A stretch of DNA of 64,000 bases from Blasia pusilla (lineage: Eukaryota > Marchantiophyta > Marchantiopsida > Blasiales). Positions 13,319-25,629 of the stretch are shown here, piece by piece (positions within the stretch are counted from its first letter, which is position 1; each line of letters starts with the position of its first letter). The translations under genes were made by a program, and so were the position numbers. The notes under the pieces were generated by a model that was not told the origin of the DNA, ran no database searches, and saw only the letters and a list, made by a program, of their open reading frames with translations. The stretch spans positions 4,402,001-4,466,000 of the forward strand of contig CM114272.1 of the NCBI GenBank assembly GCA_050084515.1. Reading direction: 5' to 3'.

Positions 13319-13387
13319 TGCAATATATTGGTATAGGGAGACGTATAGGGAGACTTTGCCCAAAGTCAAAAAGGACCGTTTAGGTAA
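13059..13387. mobile_element. MITE-like unit with 28-bp terminal inverted repeats
   Basis: The ends at 13059-13086 (TTACCTAAACGGACCTTTTT and onward) and 13360-13387 are reverse complements with one mismatch. The unit of about 329 bp encloses the right arm of the larger foldback at 12593-13318, so the two structures overlap. No clear target-site duplication is visible. Confidence 0.55.
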
Positions 13388-13845
13388 ATCTATACTATTA
13401 ACCGATAAAGGGGTACTAAAGTGGGAAAAAATAATTTTCTTACTGGAGCTTTCTTATTTATTTGAATGGTGCACTTCATTGTATCATTTTTGTATCATTT
13501 TTGTGCTAGGGTTTGTACTAGGGGCATAGCGCTTTAGTCCACACATCCACACATTTTCTTTATGGAACTCAAGTTCTTTGGGATTGAGCGCTCCCATCCA
13601 CCTCTAAACCCTAAATCCATCCACCCAGTTGTGCTTGTTTGGATGGTGTAGGTAATTTATGGCCGATAAATAAGTAAAGTAACAAGATAAAAGAAAGAAG
13701 AAGTAAAATAATTTTGGGAAGAGTAACTTAGTGAAAGAAGGAATTCGGAGGAAGCCATAGGGTGATGTCAAGGCTAGCAACCCAAATCCTCAACTTGCCA
13801 CGCCAAAGTCACTAGAAGAAATAATTGGTTATATGATTACGTTTT
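13388..13845. other. AT-rich stretch, nothing recognised
   Basis: No coding potential or repeat structure was identified. It lies between the foldback element and the AGTCAT-rich tract. Confidence 0.4.
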
Positions 13846-14540
13846 ATGACTCATATGAGTAATATATTCCATTCCATGACTGACGACTACAAGAGACAAG
13901 TCATATTTGTTCGAGGACTAGACTAATTAGGATGGTATGCTTAGGTGGACATTGGTAGATGACTAGAGGTAGTAGTCATAAGGTCGTGACTGACACGTCA
14001 TGCTGCTGACGTGGAAGTAGGGCAGGTTACTATATGACATGGACAAATATGTGTGACATGTCATAGATGGCGTGGACGGGGGAATCAAACAACCAAACAA
14101 TCGGTTTAGTCATATGTGAGTATCATCCCAATCATTAGAAACGACAACTTGAGTCATATTATGTGGGACAATGAGGTGAAGTAGCGAACAAGGTCCAATG
14201 AAATTGTAACAATTGTATTTGAAATTTGAGTAATTTCAAATTGTGCCAATATTCATGACTCAACAAATCGTTATATTTTTGGATTCAGTTGTGGGTAACA
14301 ACTCATTTAGTCATAGAAATGTATCCAATGACTAGGCTCGATCCATGTAGTTATGAGTCATGGCTTAACCAGTCATTGTGCTCTACTTGTTCAGTCATGG
14401 GCTTGATTAATAGAGTTAGGACCATATGACCATACTAGTTTTTTGGAAGGTTATAGTCATCACATTTGAACTAATTGAGTCATATTTATATGAATCAATA
14501 AGTAATGGAGAATAGATTTGCTAGAAATATTGATATGACT
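13846..14540. repeat. Cluster of 16 AGTCAT/ATGACT hexamers
   Basis: The hexamer AGTCAT or its complement ATGACT occurs 16 times in 695 bp, in both orientations and at irregular spacing. Starts are 13846, 13876, 13899, 13959, 13974, 14108, 14152, 14255, 14309, 14328, 14356, 14371, 14393, 14455, 14478 and 14535. Chance predicts fewer than one. Many are extended to GAGTCAT. The arrangement resembles the subterminal transposase-binding motifs of large DNA transposons; that reading is inference. Confidence 0.7.
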
Positions 14541-14805
14541 ACATAGGAAAATATGTGCTTAATTTTGGGCATTTGGATGTATTTGTTAATCGTAGTTTTT
14601 TTTATGGATTTTGTGTTCAAGAATTACAAGATTCTTGTTGAATTTGTGTTTTAAGATGCAACAATCATCATGCTACTTTTTTTATCTTGATTTATGTTGG
14701 CCAAAAGCACACAATGATGTTATGCTGACTAGTAGCACAATTGCAACAAACAAGAAATCCTTGCATTTTGGGCATAAATCTGATAAAGATATTTTAAAAC
14801 GACAT

Positions 14806-14876
14806 CCTTCTTGGTCCCTCTTTTTCTCCCCTCTCCCTGGTTGAGGGGCAGGGGAGAAAAAGAGGGGTCAAGAAGG
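14806..14876. repeat. 27-bp near-perfect hairpin at start of tandem array
   Basis: The arms 14806-14832 and 14850-14876 are reverse complements apart from about two mismatches, with a 17-nt loop. The right arm is the first part of the tandem unit that starts at 14839, so the hairpin marks the left boundary of that array. Confidence 0.75.
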
Positions 14877-15918
14877 TAGAGGAGGGCTCCAAGTAGGAAT
14901 GTTCCGAGTCTTTGTTTCATTTTTATGTTCACATTGAGTTATGTTTTGTTCCAACCATTTGGATGGTGTTGAAATTTAGCACCTACTTTTCCATTAAATC
15001 CCTTGCAAACTTCCATGGTTCATATTTGCTATCTTGACTTCCATCCTCAAAAAAAAAACATAAGAGAATTTTTAGGTTTTATGATTTTTCTTTTCATGTG
15101 TGGGTGTTTATTTGAAGTTTTTGATTTTTTCCCGTGTGTTCCTAGGCTTGGAATGCCTCTTTGGGGATATTTTGATTTTTGGAACCCTGGTTGAGGGGAA
15201 GGGGAGAAATAAAGTGGTCAAGATGGAAGGGAATGGCTTTTAGTAGGATTGTTCCAAGTCTTTGTTTCATTTTCATATTCATATTGAGTTATGATTTGTT
15301 CCAACCATTGGATGATATTGAAACTCAGCACATATCTTTACATTAAATACCTTGAAAACTTCAACGGTTCAGATCTTCTATCTTGGCTTGCATGTTGAGA
15401 CAAAAATAAGAGACTATTTTTAGGATTAATGATTTTTATTTTCATGTGTGGATGTTCATCTGAAGTTTTATTTTTTTCCTGTGTTCCTGGGCTTGGAGTG
15501 CCTCTTTGGGAAAATTTTCATGAGTTTTGGAACCCTGGTTGAGGGGGAGGGTAGAAAATAAGGGGTCAAAAAAGAAGAGGAGGACTTTCAGTAGGAATGT
15601 TCCAAGTCTTTGTTTCATTTTCATGTTAACATTGAATTATGTTTTGTTCCAACCATTGGATTGTGTTGAAACTTGGAACATGCCTTTGAATTAAATCCCT
15701 TGAAAACTTCAACAATTTAGATCTGCCATTATGGCTCCCATACTCAAACCAAAAATGGCATACCACTTTTAGGGTTTATGATTTTTATCTCCCTCTGTGG
15801 GTGGTCATTTGAAGTCCGTATGTTCCTAGGCTTGGATTGCTTCTTTGGGAGAATTTTTTTAGTCCTAGGCTTGGATTGATTCTTCGGTTGGAAATAATTG
15901 GCTAATTTTTGGATCCCT
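14839..15918 (+). repeat. Tandem repeat, about 349-bp unit, three copies
   Basis: The copies start at 14839, 15189 and 15537, each opening with GGTTGAGGGG and closing near CTTGGA...GGAACCCT. The first two are 350 and 348 bp. The third is shortened and shuffled and fades out near 15918. Copies differ by many substitutions, so the array is old. It has no coding content. Confidence 0.8.
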
Positions 15919-16479
15919 AGCTTATGTGACGTGTTGAGTTTGTTGTGGCAAGGTATGTGGCTTTGGGCACATTGCACTTTGTGGACGTCTATTTTGTTTG
16001 AGCTCAAAATTCCTGTGTTTGAAAGGGAGAGTACTCTGCTCTTTTTTTTTATCATTTTCACGACACATGTTCTGAAACACTACCGAGTCGTAGATCGAAC
16101 GGTGTCATATAGTAAAATCAGCGAGTGTGTAAACTCCTTCCTCATTAAGTGTTAGATAGAGTTTTATTAGTACTATGTAAATTAGCCTAGGAAAAGGAAA
16201 TTCCCATATTTAAACCTCTTTATGGTGCCTCTTTTATACAGGCCCAACTTTAGGAAACGAAGTACTAAATACAAGATGACTTTATAAAAGAAAAAGTAGT
16301 CTTGGTTGGTGGCTAGGTTAGTTGGGGTAATTTGGAAAATATCAAGTGGATAAAAGAGGATATTTTCGAGAAGATAAGAGAAAATCTGCTTGTGTCAAAA
16401 TGTGATTGGCTAAGCCTTGAGAGGTAGCCATGTTGCATAAGACAAGATTAGCTCTACTTCGTACTCTTGTGGATCCCTT

Positions 16480-17038
16480 GTGAATATATAAAAAAGAGGG
16501 ACCTTCAAGGGTTCATCATCTTCTATTTCACATCTTGAGTCTCTCGTGTCACTCTTGAGTGTATTGTTTGCTCTTCCAATGAGAGTGGATCACCCCTCTT
16601 GGGAGAGTAACTTGACTATGGTCTATTCTTCAAGAGGTTTCTAGAGTGTGGTGTGTGTGGAGATGAAAGGCTTTTCACCTTAGAGGAGTTTAGTCATACT
16701 AAAATAATGAATGTTTTGGCTTGTTATTTTCCCAAGGAGAGTGGATTATTCTTTTGGGAGAATAATTCCGCCAAAGCCCATTCTTGAGGAGAATAGAGAA
16801 TTTCTGTCAAGCATAGATAGGAGTGGAGCAAGAGTTGTGCTCGATTTTCCTTTTCTCAATCCTTACCATTACAAGGTACTCTTTGTAGATGGACACTATT
16901 TCACTCGCTATTTAGTTTATCACTTGGGGGAGATGTTCGAGAACTAGGTCATGCAATCTCCTACACCAATGAATTCTTCCTATCGTCACATATGGAAGGG
17001 CATGGGATTATAGTTTGTATGTCCTTATATAGTGATCC
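16480..17038 (+). other. Possible LTR and leader of a retroelement
   Basis: A TATA-like run (ATATATAAAAAAGAGGGACC) sits near 16485, a position that would suit an LTR promoter driving the gag-like frame at 17375. Two related blocks of about 60 bp lie at 16578-16637 and 16733-16793, both built around GAGAGTGGAT. I could not find a matching second LTR or a standard primer-binding site. Confidence 0.3.
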
Positions 17039-17374
17039 GTGGACGCCAATAGGCTTGCTCACGTAAGGTTTAACACTAGTTATACTATTTTCCTCATGTA
17101 CAAGCGTAAAGTAGTTTATAGAGAGTTCATAGTTAGAAATTTCGGGGTTCCATATTATGAAGAAGTGATCGCCTCGGCACTATCTTTCGTGATTCTTGTC
17201 ATGAGAGAATGGAGGATTTACATAATAATTTTATACACAAAAAGGAGAAATTCTTATAGAGTTCGACTTGCAGCAATCATGTTTGCTGCAGCTAGAAGAT
17301 CTGCTCTTACTCGAAGAAAGGCTCTCAGCAGGATAAATGGTGCTTGCACTAAGAGATCTTTGAGGCGGTAGATT

Positions 17375-18703
17375 GTGTTTGCAAGTTGGAGTCTTATCAA
17401 GATGACTACTTTTGGGAGTACTTCATTAATAGGAACTGAGGGAGTTGAGGATCTTCTCCAAACTTTGACAACATTGTTGAGCCAACAAGGAGGAGTTCAC
17501 ATAGGAGAGCAAAGATCAACAAGGGCTCTCGAAGCGATTGTAAAGAAGTTAGGAAGATTTGATGGGAGGAACATCACCAAGTATGTTCGAGAGTACGTCT
17601 GTGAGATGGAGGTAAACAGTATACCCGAAGGTGATATGGTGTCAAGTTTTGAGTTAGTTGTAATACCAGAGATCCGTAGTCAAGTAAAGAAGTTGAGAGC
17701 GGAAAATCCAACCTTGTGGAAGGAGTATGAGCAGTTGGTGAAAGGAAAATTCTTCAATGATGATGTGGATTGGGTGATTAAAAGGAGTTTTCTAGAATGG
17801 ATAGAGCAACGTCCAAGGAAGGGAATCACTCGAAATGAATTATTGCGTGAGTTTGAGAAGCGGTTTTTTCAAATTTCTTCTTCCGAAAGGGCAACTCTAG
17901 ACTTGAGGAAAATTGAGTTCTTCCTTGAGGCCGCTGATGAGAATTTGGAGGACAAGCTTTTCAAAATGTTGGCGGACAAGACCAAAGAAGGAGGTGTTAG
18001 CACTAATTGGAAGAAAGTGGAAGAAGTTGTTACTATCCTCACAAAGCAAAGTTGAAGTAGAGATAGAACCGCACTATCCAAGTCGGAGGTATCAATTTCA
18101 AATCCATTGCCTAAGCCCATGTCAGCAAAGCTTGAAAATTCTGCCATTGATGAGTTGGTGAAAGGTTTGAGAGAGTTGAGAGTAGAAATGGCTGAGCTTA
18201 AACTTGATAGAAATCCTAGTGTTGGTGTTTCTTCAACAAGTAGGAACTTTGTGCTTAGATGTATAAGGTGTAATAATGTTGAGCATCAACGTCGAGAATG
18301 TGAGGAGTTTTCATAAGCTCTTAGGAATGGAATAGTAAACTTCAAAGATGGGAAGATTCATTCAGCCCAGATTGGTATGTCGTTGAATACCAACTTTGGT
18401 AGAGGAGGAATGAAAGGCTTAGTGAGAAGTCAAGTAGGAGTTGCCACTACAATATTAGATTCTGATACCTTTGCACTAAAAATAGAAGCGCCTATTGTAT
18501 CTGTAGTTAAAAGTGAATCATTAGAATTTCCTCAAGAAGTGATGATAAGAGGGGTAGAGACTATTTGTCATCTTACTAGATGGGATGATCAAGTGGAAGT
18601 TGGGTGTGTTAAAGCATACCTAGCACAAGAGAAACATTTAAGTTGGCAAGATGCTAGTGTGGAGGAGAAGAGGAGACATATCTCATTCTCACCTTTATAG
18701 TCT
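17375..18703 (+). pseudogene. Gag-like retroelement protein, interrupted
   Basis: A single frame runs from 17375 to about 18700 with two in-frame stops: TGA at 18053-18055 and TAA at 18314-18316. The first 226 residues are charged and helical and look like a retrotransposon capsid domain (FDGRNITKYVREYVCEMEV near residue 70). A CX2CX4HX4C zinc knuckle (CIRCNNVEHQRREC) lies at 18260-18301, just before the second stop. The frame after that stop is also open and may lead toward a protease, but no active site is visible. Either the stops are decay (both are one C-to-T step from Arg or Gln codons) or the gene is dead. No reverse transcriptase follows. Confidence 0.6.
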
Positions 18704-19480
18704 TCCATTGTTTCCTTAATCTTGGACCTTACGTTGAAAGATCTAAACCATTCACAATAATATATGAATCATTAGGGACTAGCCCTTCAAGTTTGAGGTG
18801 AATCGGATAGTGCAATATATTGTTGGACCAAGATCAAGGATGAAAACTAAGAAATTCCAAGTGCATCAACACTTTCACTCCTCTTCTTCTTCTTTCTTCT
18901 CCTCATTCTCAATTTTCTTTCCTTCCACTGTGCCATAAATACCAAAACTTTTTCAAAAAATATCCTTGGGCCTAATAAACCAAGGAGGAAAGCAATTTCT
19001 CCAAATGTCTTTCTAGAGGTTGAATTAAAAATGGAGAGTGACAAATGTGGTCTTCCATTGTTTTCTTAATCTTGGTGCTTAAGTTGAAAGATCTGAACCA
19101 TTAAAAATTATGTATGCATTACTAGGGACCAGACCTTAAAGTTTGAGCTTAATCCGACTGTGCAATATATTGTTGGACCAATATCAAGGATGAAAACTAA
19201 GAAATGTCGAGTGCATCGACACTTTTATTTCTCTTCTTCCTCTTTCTTCTTACTTTTGTTTTCTCCCACAATTTCCATAAATACGAAAAGTTTGTCGAAA
19301 AGTGTCCTTGGGCTTGATAAACCAAGGGGGAAAGAAATTTCTCCAAATGTCCTTCTAGAGGTTCAATTAAAAATAGAGCATGACAAATGTGGTCTTCCAT
19401 TGTTTCCTTAATCTTGGAGCTTAAGTTGAAAGATCTGCTCCGTTCAAAATGATGCACGCATCATTAGGGACCCGCCCTTG
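18701..19480 (+). repeat. Tandem repeat, about 345-bp unit, 2.3 copies
   Basis: The unit starts TCTTCCATTGTTTCCTTAAT at 18701 and recurs at 19051 and 19393, giving periods of 350 and 342 bp. The third copy is cut short. Copies are clearly diverged. The unit length is close to that of the unrelated array at 14839-15918. Confidence 0.8.
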
Positions 19481-21000
<1,520 letters not shown>

Positions 21001-21014
21001 GATTTTTCTCTATC

Positions 21015-21781
21015 GTGGGTAACAATTTTCAAACACCTCACACGTACACAATAAAAAATGTTCTCCTATTAGATCAGTACTCTTATTCTGACCATCATCG
21101 GATAGATCCCCAATGCTGCTTTTCTTGTGATGAGGGAGGTGATGTTATATTTTTTGATGGTGCTTGTGATCGCCATTTTCACTTGATTGGAGGTGGCATG
21201 CCCACCAACCTAGATAGTGGCAAGGGTAAGACCTACATCCCTGTTGTGCTGCCTGGAAATCGTGATTGGAGTGGACCTTGGGTATGTGACCTATATGCTG
21301 ATGACAAAGCCATTTGTTTCTCTTGTGGGCTGGTTGGTCATATTTTTGGACATACTGAGTTTCAGACACGACTCATTAAGTGTGCTTACCCGGATTGTTA
21401 CTCCTTTTATCACTGGTGATGTGTGAAGATCGCTTGCTTGTTGGAGGACTATTCCATGCTTACCTCTAGGCTAACATTGTGCACGACCCTCACGTTGCTC
21501 CTGATGCACTCATCTGCTCGTGTCACTATTGTGATGCGTGCAAGTTATATCAGGATGGTATATATGACTTAGTGCAAAGCAGCAGATGCCCCCATCCTTG
21601 GGGTTATGATCAGACCCAAGGAGGCAAGAGACACTTGCACAAAGGCTGTGATGTTAATGGTTGGTGGAATTTTGGCGAGTGGCGACTTGTTTATTGCCAT
21701 CGTTATACAATTCTAGAGGCCAATCTGTGCTTACCCTTGATTGATCCTTCCATAGGACTAGCCTCACAGACTACTTTCTAA
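21015..21781 (+). pseudogene. PHD/zinc-finger gene fragment, EDM2-like
   Basis: The first part (21015-21419) has paired cysteines and histidines in PHD style: CCFSCDEGGDVIFFDGACDR, then WVCD, CFSCG and KCAYPDCYSFYHW. It ends at TGA 21417-21419. The frame then shifts and continues at about 21422-21781 with ICSCHYCDACK, SRCPHPWGY and RLVYCHRYTI. The order of elements (PHD, second Cys-rich finger, then a 'YC.RH.I' ending) resembles the PHD region of plant EDM2-like chromatin proteins. One frameshift, two stops and the missing remainder mark it as a decayed fragment. It may have been captured by a transposon. Similarity to EDM2 is my judgement from motif order, not from an alignment. Confidence 0.5.
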
Positions 21782-22235
21782 GAAACTCCATATGTTGAAT
21801 AGATGCAACAAAAACTTTAACGTCAATTGATTTAGCAAGATAGGCCACTGGATTTTGGATTGAGTAATTAAAAGAAAATGTTTGCCCCGTGATGGCTCCA
21901 TTTGCAATCTCTTAAACTAACGAGGTTATATCACTGTGTATATGTGAGTGGCATTCAAAATGCTATAATCTATTGCAAAGAATGGAATATTGAGTGAGAT
22001 TGAATGCAAGGTAGCATTGGATAATATAATTGGTTTGGATTTGATCTATGGTGTTGTATTCTCTATTGTGGTTTGTATAACAAGGGTTTGTTAAGGTTGC
22101 TTGTACATACACTATATAATTGAGAAGGGGATCAGCCTCCACTCATTCTCTCATTCCAAAATTTTGTTCTCCATGATGGTGTGTGAGTGTGAGAGGCGTT
22201 TTCCACTAGTTATGCTTCTTTAGTAGTTTCCTACA
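21782..22235 (+). other. Probable end of a copia LTR
   Basis: The stretch just before the primer-binding site at 22236 ends in CCTACA, a usual LTR end. The LTR start could not be placed and no second copy was seen. A polypyrimidine-rich region and ACTATATAATTGAG near 22110 could serve as LTR promoter elements. Confidence 0.35.
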
Positions 22236-22247
22236 TGGTATAAGAGC
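22236..22247 (+). other. Copia-type primer-binding site
   Basis: TGGTATAAGAGC differs by one base from the canonical TGGTATCAGAGC, complementary to the initiator methionine tRNA, and directly follows an LTR-like CA end. It marks a plus-strand Ty1/copia remnant. No copia gag or polymerase domain could be identified downstream. Confidence 0.6.
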
Positions 22248-23994
22248 GATAGGAGAACATCACTTGAAACTCTTGGTGATTGAGGAGAGAAGAGAGGCAA
22301 GAGAAGGCACAATTTCAGTTTGGGAGAAGGAAATTTTGTTCAAAGCTCAGTGGGTGCAGATTTCAAGTGGAGCTTTGACGGTGATAAAACTTTGGAGGCA
22401 TTTTTTAGGGCTTTCCCGGTCGATTATGCCAACTAGGTCCGCATCGGTTAGAATGATACCAAAATCTGATTCTAACGTATTGTAGAACTTGTTGAGAGCT
22501 TTCCAGCGCATCCAAAATTTGACATTCTGAGCTCTTGCAATAGCTATTTCAGTGTAGGAAAGTGCAATTAGTGAAGAAAACTTATGCAATTTGCTCTCTA
22601 CACGCGAATTTTGACTAGTTCTTTCATACAATTGATCAATTTTGTAAAATTTCATGTCAATTTTATCTAGGAGTGATCTATACTTCAATTGGAGTAGTGG
22701 AGAGCCTAAAACTATATTTTTGTGACTGAGATAGCTTGTCAGGGAGTATTCCTTAACAACAATCACAGGCAAGAAGCTAGATAAGCAAATTGGCTTGCGC
22801 TTAGAGGGACTTCGCGAGCTCTATACATGGATGGGATTGGCCCTCAATGATACGTCGCCATCTCCTCGGTAGCTCCACGATATAGTAAAAAATTCCATAC
22901 AACAAAATAATGTGGAAGGATTGGAAAATTACGTGTGACGTACATGAATTAATTGTATGTAGCATTATCTAGAGTAGGAAGGAGAAGTTCAATCCTATTA
23001 CGATTGGAAGTAATGAACATTCAAATAAGAAAGATGACTATACACGAAAGGTAGTGTATAAAGAAATACTTGGATGAAATAAATCATTTTGAAATCCCAC
23101 CATTTAGCATGATTCATCCACGCACAATTATTACCAACTTACCAAAAATAAAATAAAACCCTGCATCTCTCCCGTGCATCGCACATGCATCTTACTAGTT
23201 TTCTTTAAGAGATTTTCTTGTGATTTGAATCTGTTCTTAGTCACTTCCATAAAAAAAATTTCCTCTTCCCCATAATGGCAACCCGTCTGAATCCGATGGG
23301 TTGCAATTTCTCGAATCATTCATGTATCCAAAACTCTCTCAGCATAAAATTTAAAAATTGGAAAAATCATTGGTATTACAAATGTGGAACAAATCATTTT
23401 TCCCATCCAAGGTTTGAAAAAAAAATCATTTAAGCAGATTGATTAGAGTTCAAGATCGTAGTGAAGTTTGGGAGGACAAAACTACACTCTCAAATCTACT
23501 GTTGCATCCTCACAGTGGCTTCTTTAGGATACTTCGCACTTCTTTCAAGGACAAAATTGATTGGTGGATTCCTACTCCTAGCTCTGAATCTCTTAAAACT
23601 ATGAGCCAAACAGATTAGGGTTTAGGATCGGAATCTAAAATCGGAAAGAACGCTACGTGAAGGTTTCAAGCCGAATCTTAAGTTTGATTAGAGTGTCTTG
23701 GTCTTTGAGATAGAGCTAGAAGTTTAAGGTTAGTTTCAGCTTAGAAGTGAGCCGAAATCAGCTTGGTTGGTTGAGATTGGTTGGTGAGATCTAAGTGTGC
23801 TTCCCTGGATTGCTCCTAATGCGGAGAATTGAGCCCTTGTGATCACACATTAGAGAGTGTGAGTGGGTAAAGCCCGAGCCAAACTCCGAGACGTTTGGTG
23901 GCGCGCCAAGATTTTGAGTGATGAAGTGTTGCATCTTGTAGTTGTGCTTGTGGTGTTGCTCGATGATTGCAAGCACCAGATCTGGACTCGAGCA
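22248..23994. other. Copia leader remnant and unassigned DNA
   Basis: The stretch after the primer-binding site has only broken frames; the longest is 22347-22772 on the minus strand, without recognised motifs. One member of the palindromic repeat family (GGCAACCCGTCTGAATCCGA, then TGGGTTGC) lies at 23276-23306. Near 23890 TGGTGGCGCGCCA could be a degraded gypsy primer-binding site for the gag fragment at 24000. Confidence 0.3.
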
Positions 23995-23999
23995 GATCA

Positions 24000-24590
24000 A
24001 TGGTGCACACACGATTCCGTGGATCGAGATCAGAGATGGAACAGCGACTAGCACAGGCGGAAACTCAAAGAGAAGCCCTCGAAATCAAACTCAAAGAACG
24101 TGAGGATGAGCTAGAGCAGCTACGCCAAGCCATGTTTGACAATGTGAGTGAGGCGGCAACGACGCCTTAAGAGCCTGTCATTGCTATTGAACCTGCGGGT
24201 CGTGCAGCTACAGATCCGCCCAATTTCCCTCCCCATTCCATATCGGCGGAATATCGCCCTAGCACACAGGTTCAAGGTGAGAGACGCGGGCTGTGGTGGC
24301 CAAAGTCGGCGGAACCGCCTCTCTATAGTGGAGAGTGGGACCTGAGTTTATTTGAATCAGGGAATTGGCTATGTCATTGTATCTACAGTGTTTTGCTCAG
24401 GAAAGGTGGTTCACGTACGCATGTTCCTGCTTAGAAGACATGGCGCGTCGATGGTTAATGGCGATCCAGCGCGAACGTAAAGCGGCCACACATCCGCCCA
24501 TTAGCACCTGAGAGGAGCTGAAGCACTTGACTTGGGCACGGCTAGTGCACGCCAATGAATATGTACATGTGCTTATAGGGGGAACTACAT
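24000..24590 (+). pseudogene. Gypsy gag fragment, frameshifted
   Basis: It starts with ATG at 24000 (MVHTRFRGSRSEMEQRLAQA), a charged coiled-coil opening common in plant gypsy gag, and this frame ends at 24170. After one or more frameshifts, capsid-like sequence appears around 24390-24590: FAQERWFTYAC, ARRWLMAIQRERKAATHPP and EELKHLTWARL. The TGA at 24509-24511 sits where gag proteins usually have Trp (W before EELK). No polymerase follows. It is a truncated, decayed element. Confidence 0.6.
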
Positions 24591-24726
24591 TTTTCCAATT
24601 GTCTCTCTCTAGACAAAGTCATCGTAGGAACATGTGGGAAAGCAACATATGTGTATAACATACACTTGAGAAACACTAGAATTTACGATATTATTCTTAA
24701 CCCAATATATTCGTCCTATTCCATTC

Positions 24727-25629
24727 CTAGTATGGACATCCTTTGTGGTAATGATTTCCATGTGCCAATGCGATTTGCCTTGCTTTCTCCACCGACGGCT
24801 TGCACATTTTGTTTCTCTTCACTCCATTTCTTGACTCAAAGAGGAATAGTGGATTGAGATCATCCATCTTCTCTAGATACAAGTTGACATCAATCTTAGG
24901 ATGGATCCAAAGTGTGAATGTCTCAATAATGCAAAGACGTTCCAAACTCCCTCTATCTACCAATGTGAACCCTGCACTTGTTAGATTGTCAACTTCCTCT
25001 TGAGTGTAATTGGTTCGTGCAGCAGTAGGCCAATTATGGGGATATTCCTTAGAGCTCCATCGCAAGTGGATATGACTTCTTGGATGCACATGATTCATTT
25101 GGGCAGAAGAAGTACTTCAATTGATCCCTTCTCCTTGTAAAACCATCAAAGGTTTTCAGCCCCCACAAACCTAGCAATAGTCGGCCTGTCCTTGTATAAT
25201 TCTTATTGAGGAAAGTGTTGCATGCACTCCTTATTCTATCAGATCTAGCTCTGCAGGTGGGTCCACGTCCGAAGTTGCTTCGAGAGATATGCCACCTTTT
25301 CAGATTGCAATCTACTTTTATGACAAGAATGCCATATTGTTGAAAAGCCCCGGAGACTAGACTATGGGAAGTCCCCACTATAGAGGAATTCGGAAATAAG
25401 ACATTTATTGTTTTTGAAGAAGACACGCCAACTCAAACTTGGGAGCTATCAGATGTTTTCAAATACCTAGGTGGGATGATTTCATCATCTAGATCAATCA
25501 TTGTGTTGGCTCCTTGATGTTGACGGTTGACTTGTTTGAAGTCAAGGTACTTATGTGGTCTCCAATAGTCTCGTTCAGAATGCTCTACCACCATCTGTAT
25601 TGGACGTCTTGAAACTTGCCCACGGATGT
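24727..25629 (-). pseudogene. Host-unit minus-strand coding fragment, distal part
   Basis: Two overlapping minus-strand frames (25049-25426 and 24727-25098) read as protein with balanced composition, for example GLWGLKTFDGFTRRRDQLKY and NYTQEEVDNLTSAGFTLVDR. I do not recognise the family. The reading frame continues into 27134-27180 once the solo LTR at 25630-27133 is removed, with one in-frame stop (TGA) just before 25426. Splitting by an LTR, stops and frameshifts make it a relic. It belongs with the fragments at 27139-28592, 39961-40632 and 52065-52440. Confidence 0.45.

Noticed and set aside
13059-13387. TTA/TAA as a Tourist-type target duplication
   Set aside because: Left TTA and right TAA are complements belonging to the inverted repeat, not a direct repeat.
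22347-22772. 141-codon minus-strand frame as a gene
   Set aside because: It lies just downstream of a plus-strand copia primer-binding site, where leader or gag sequence is expected on the other strand, and shows no motif.
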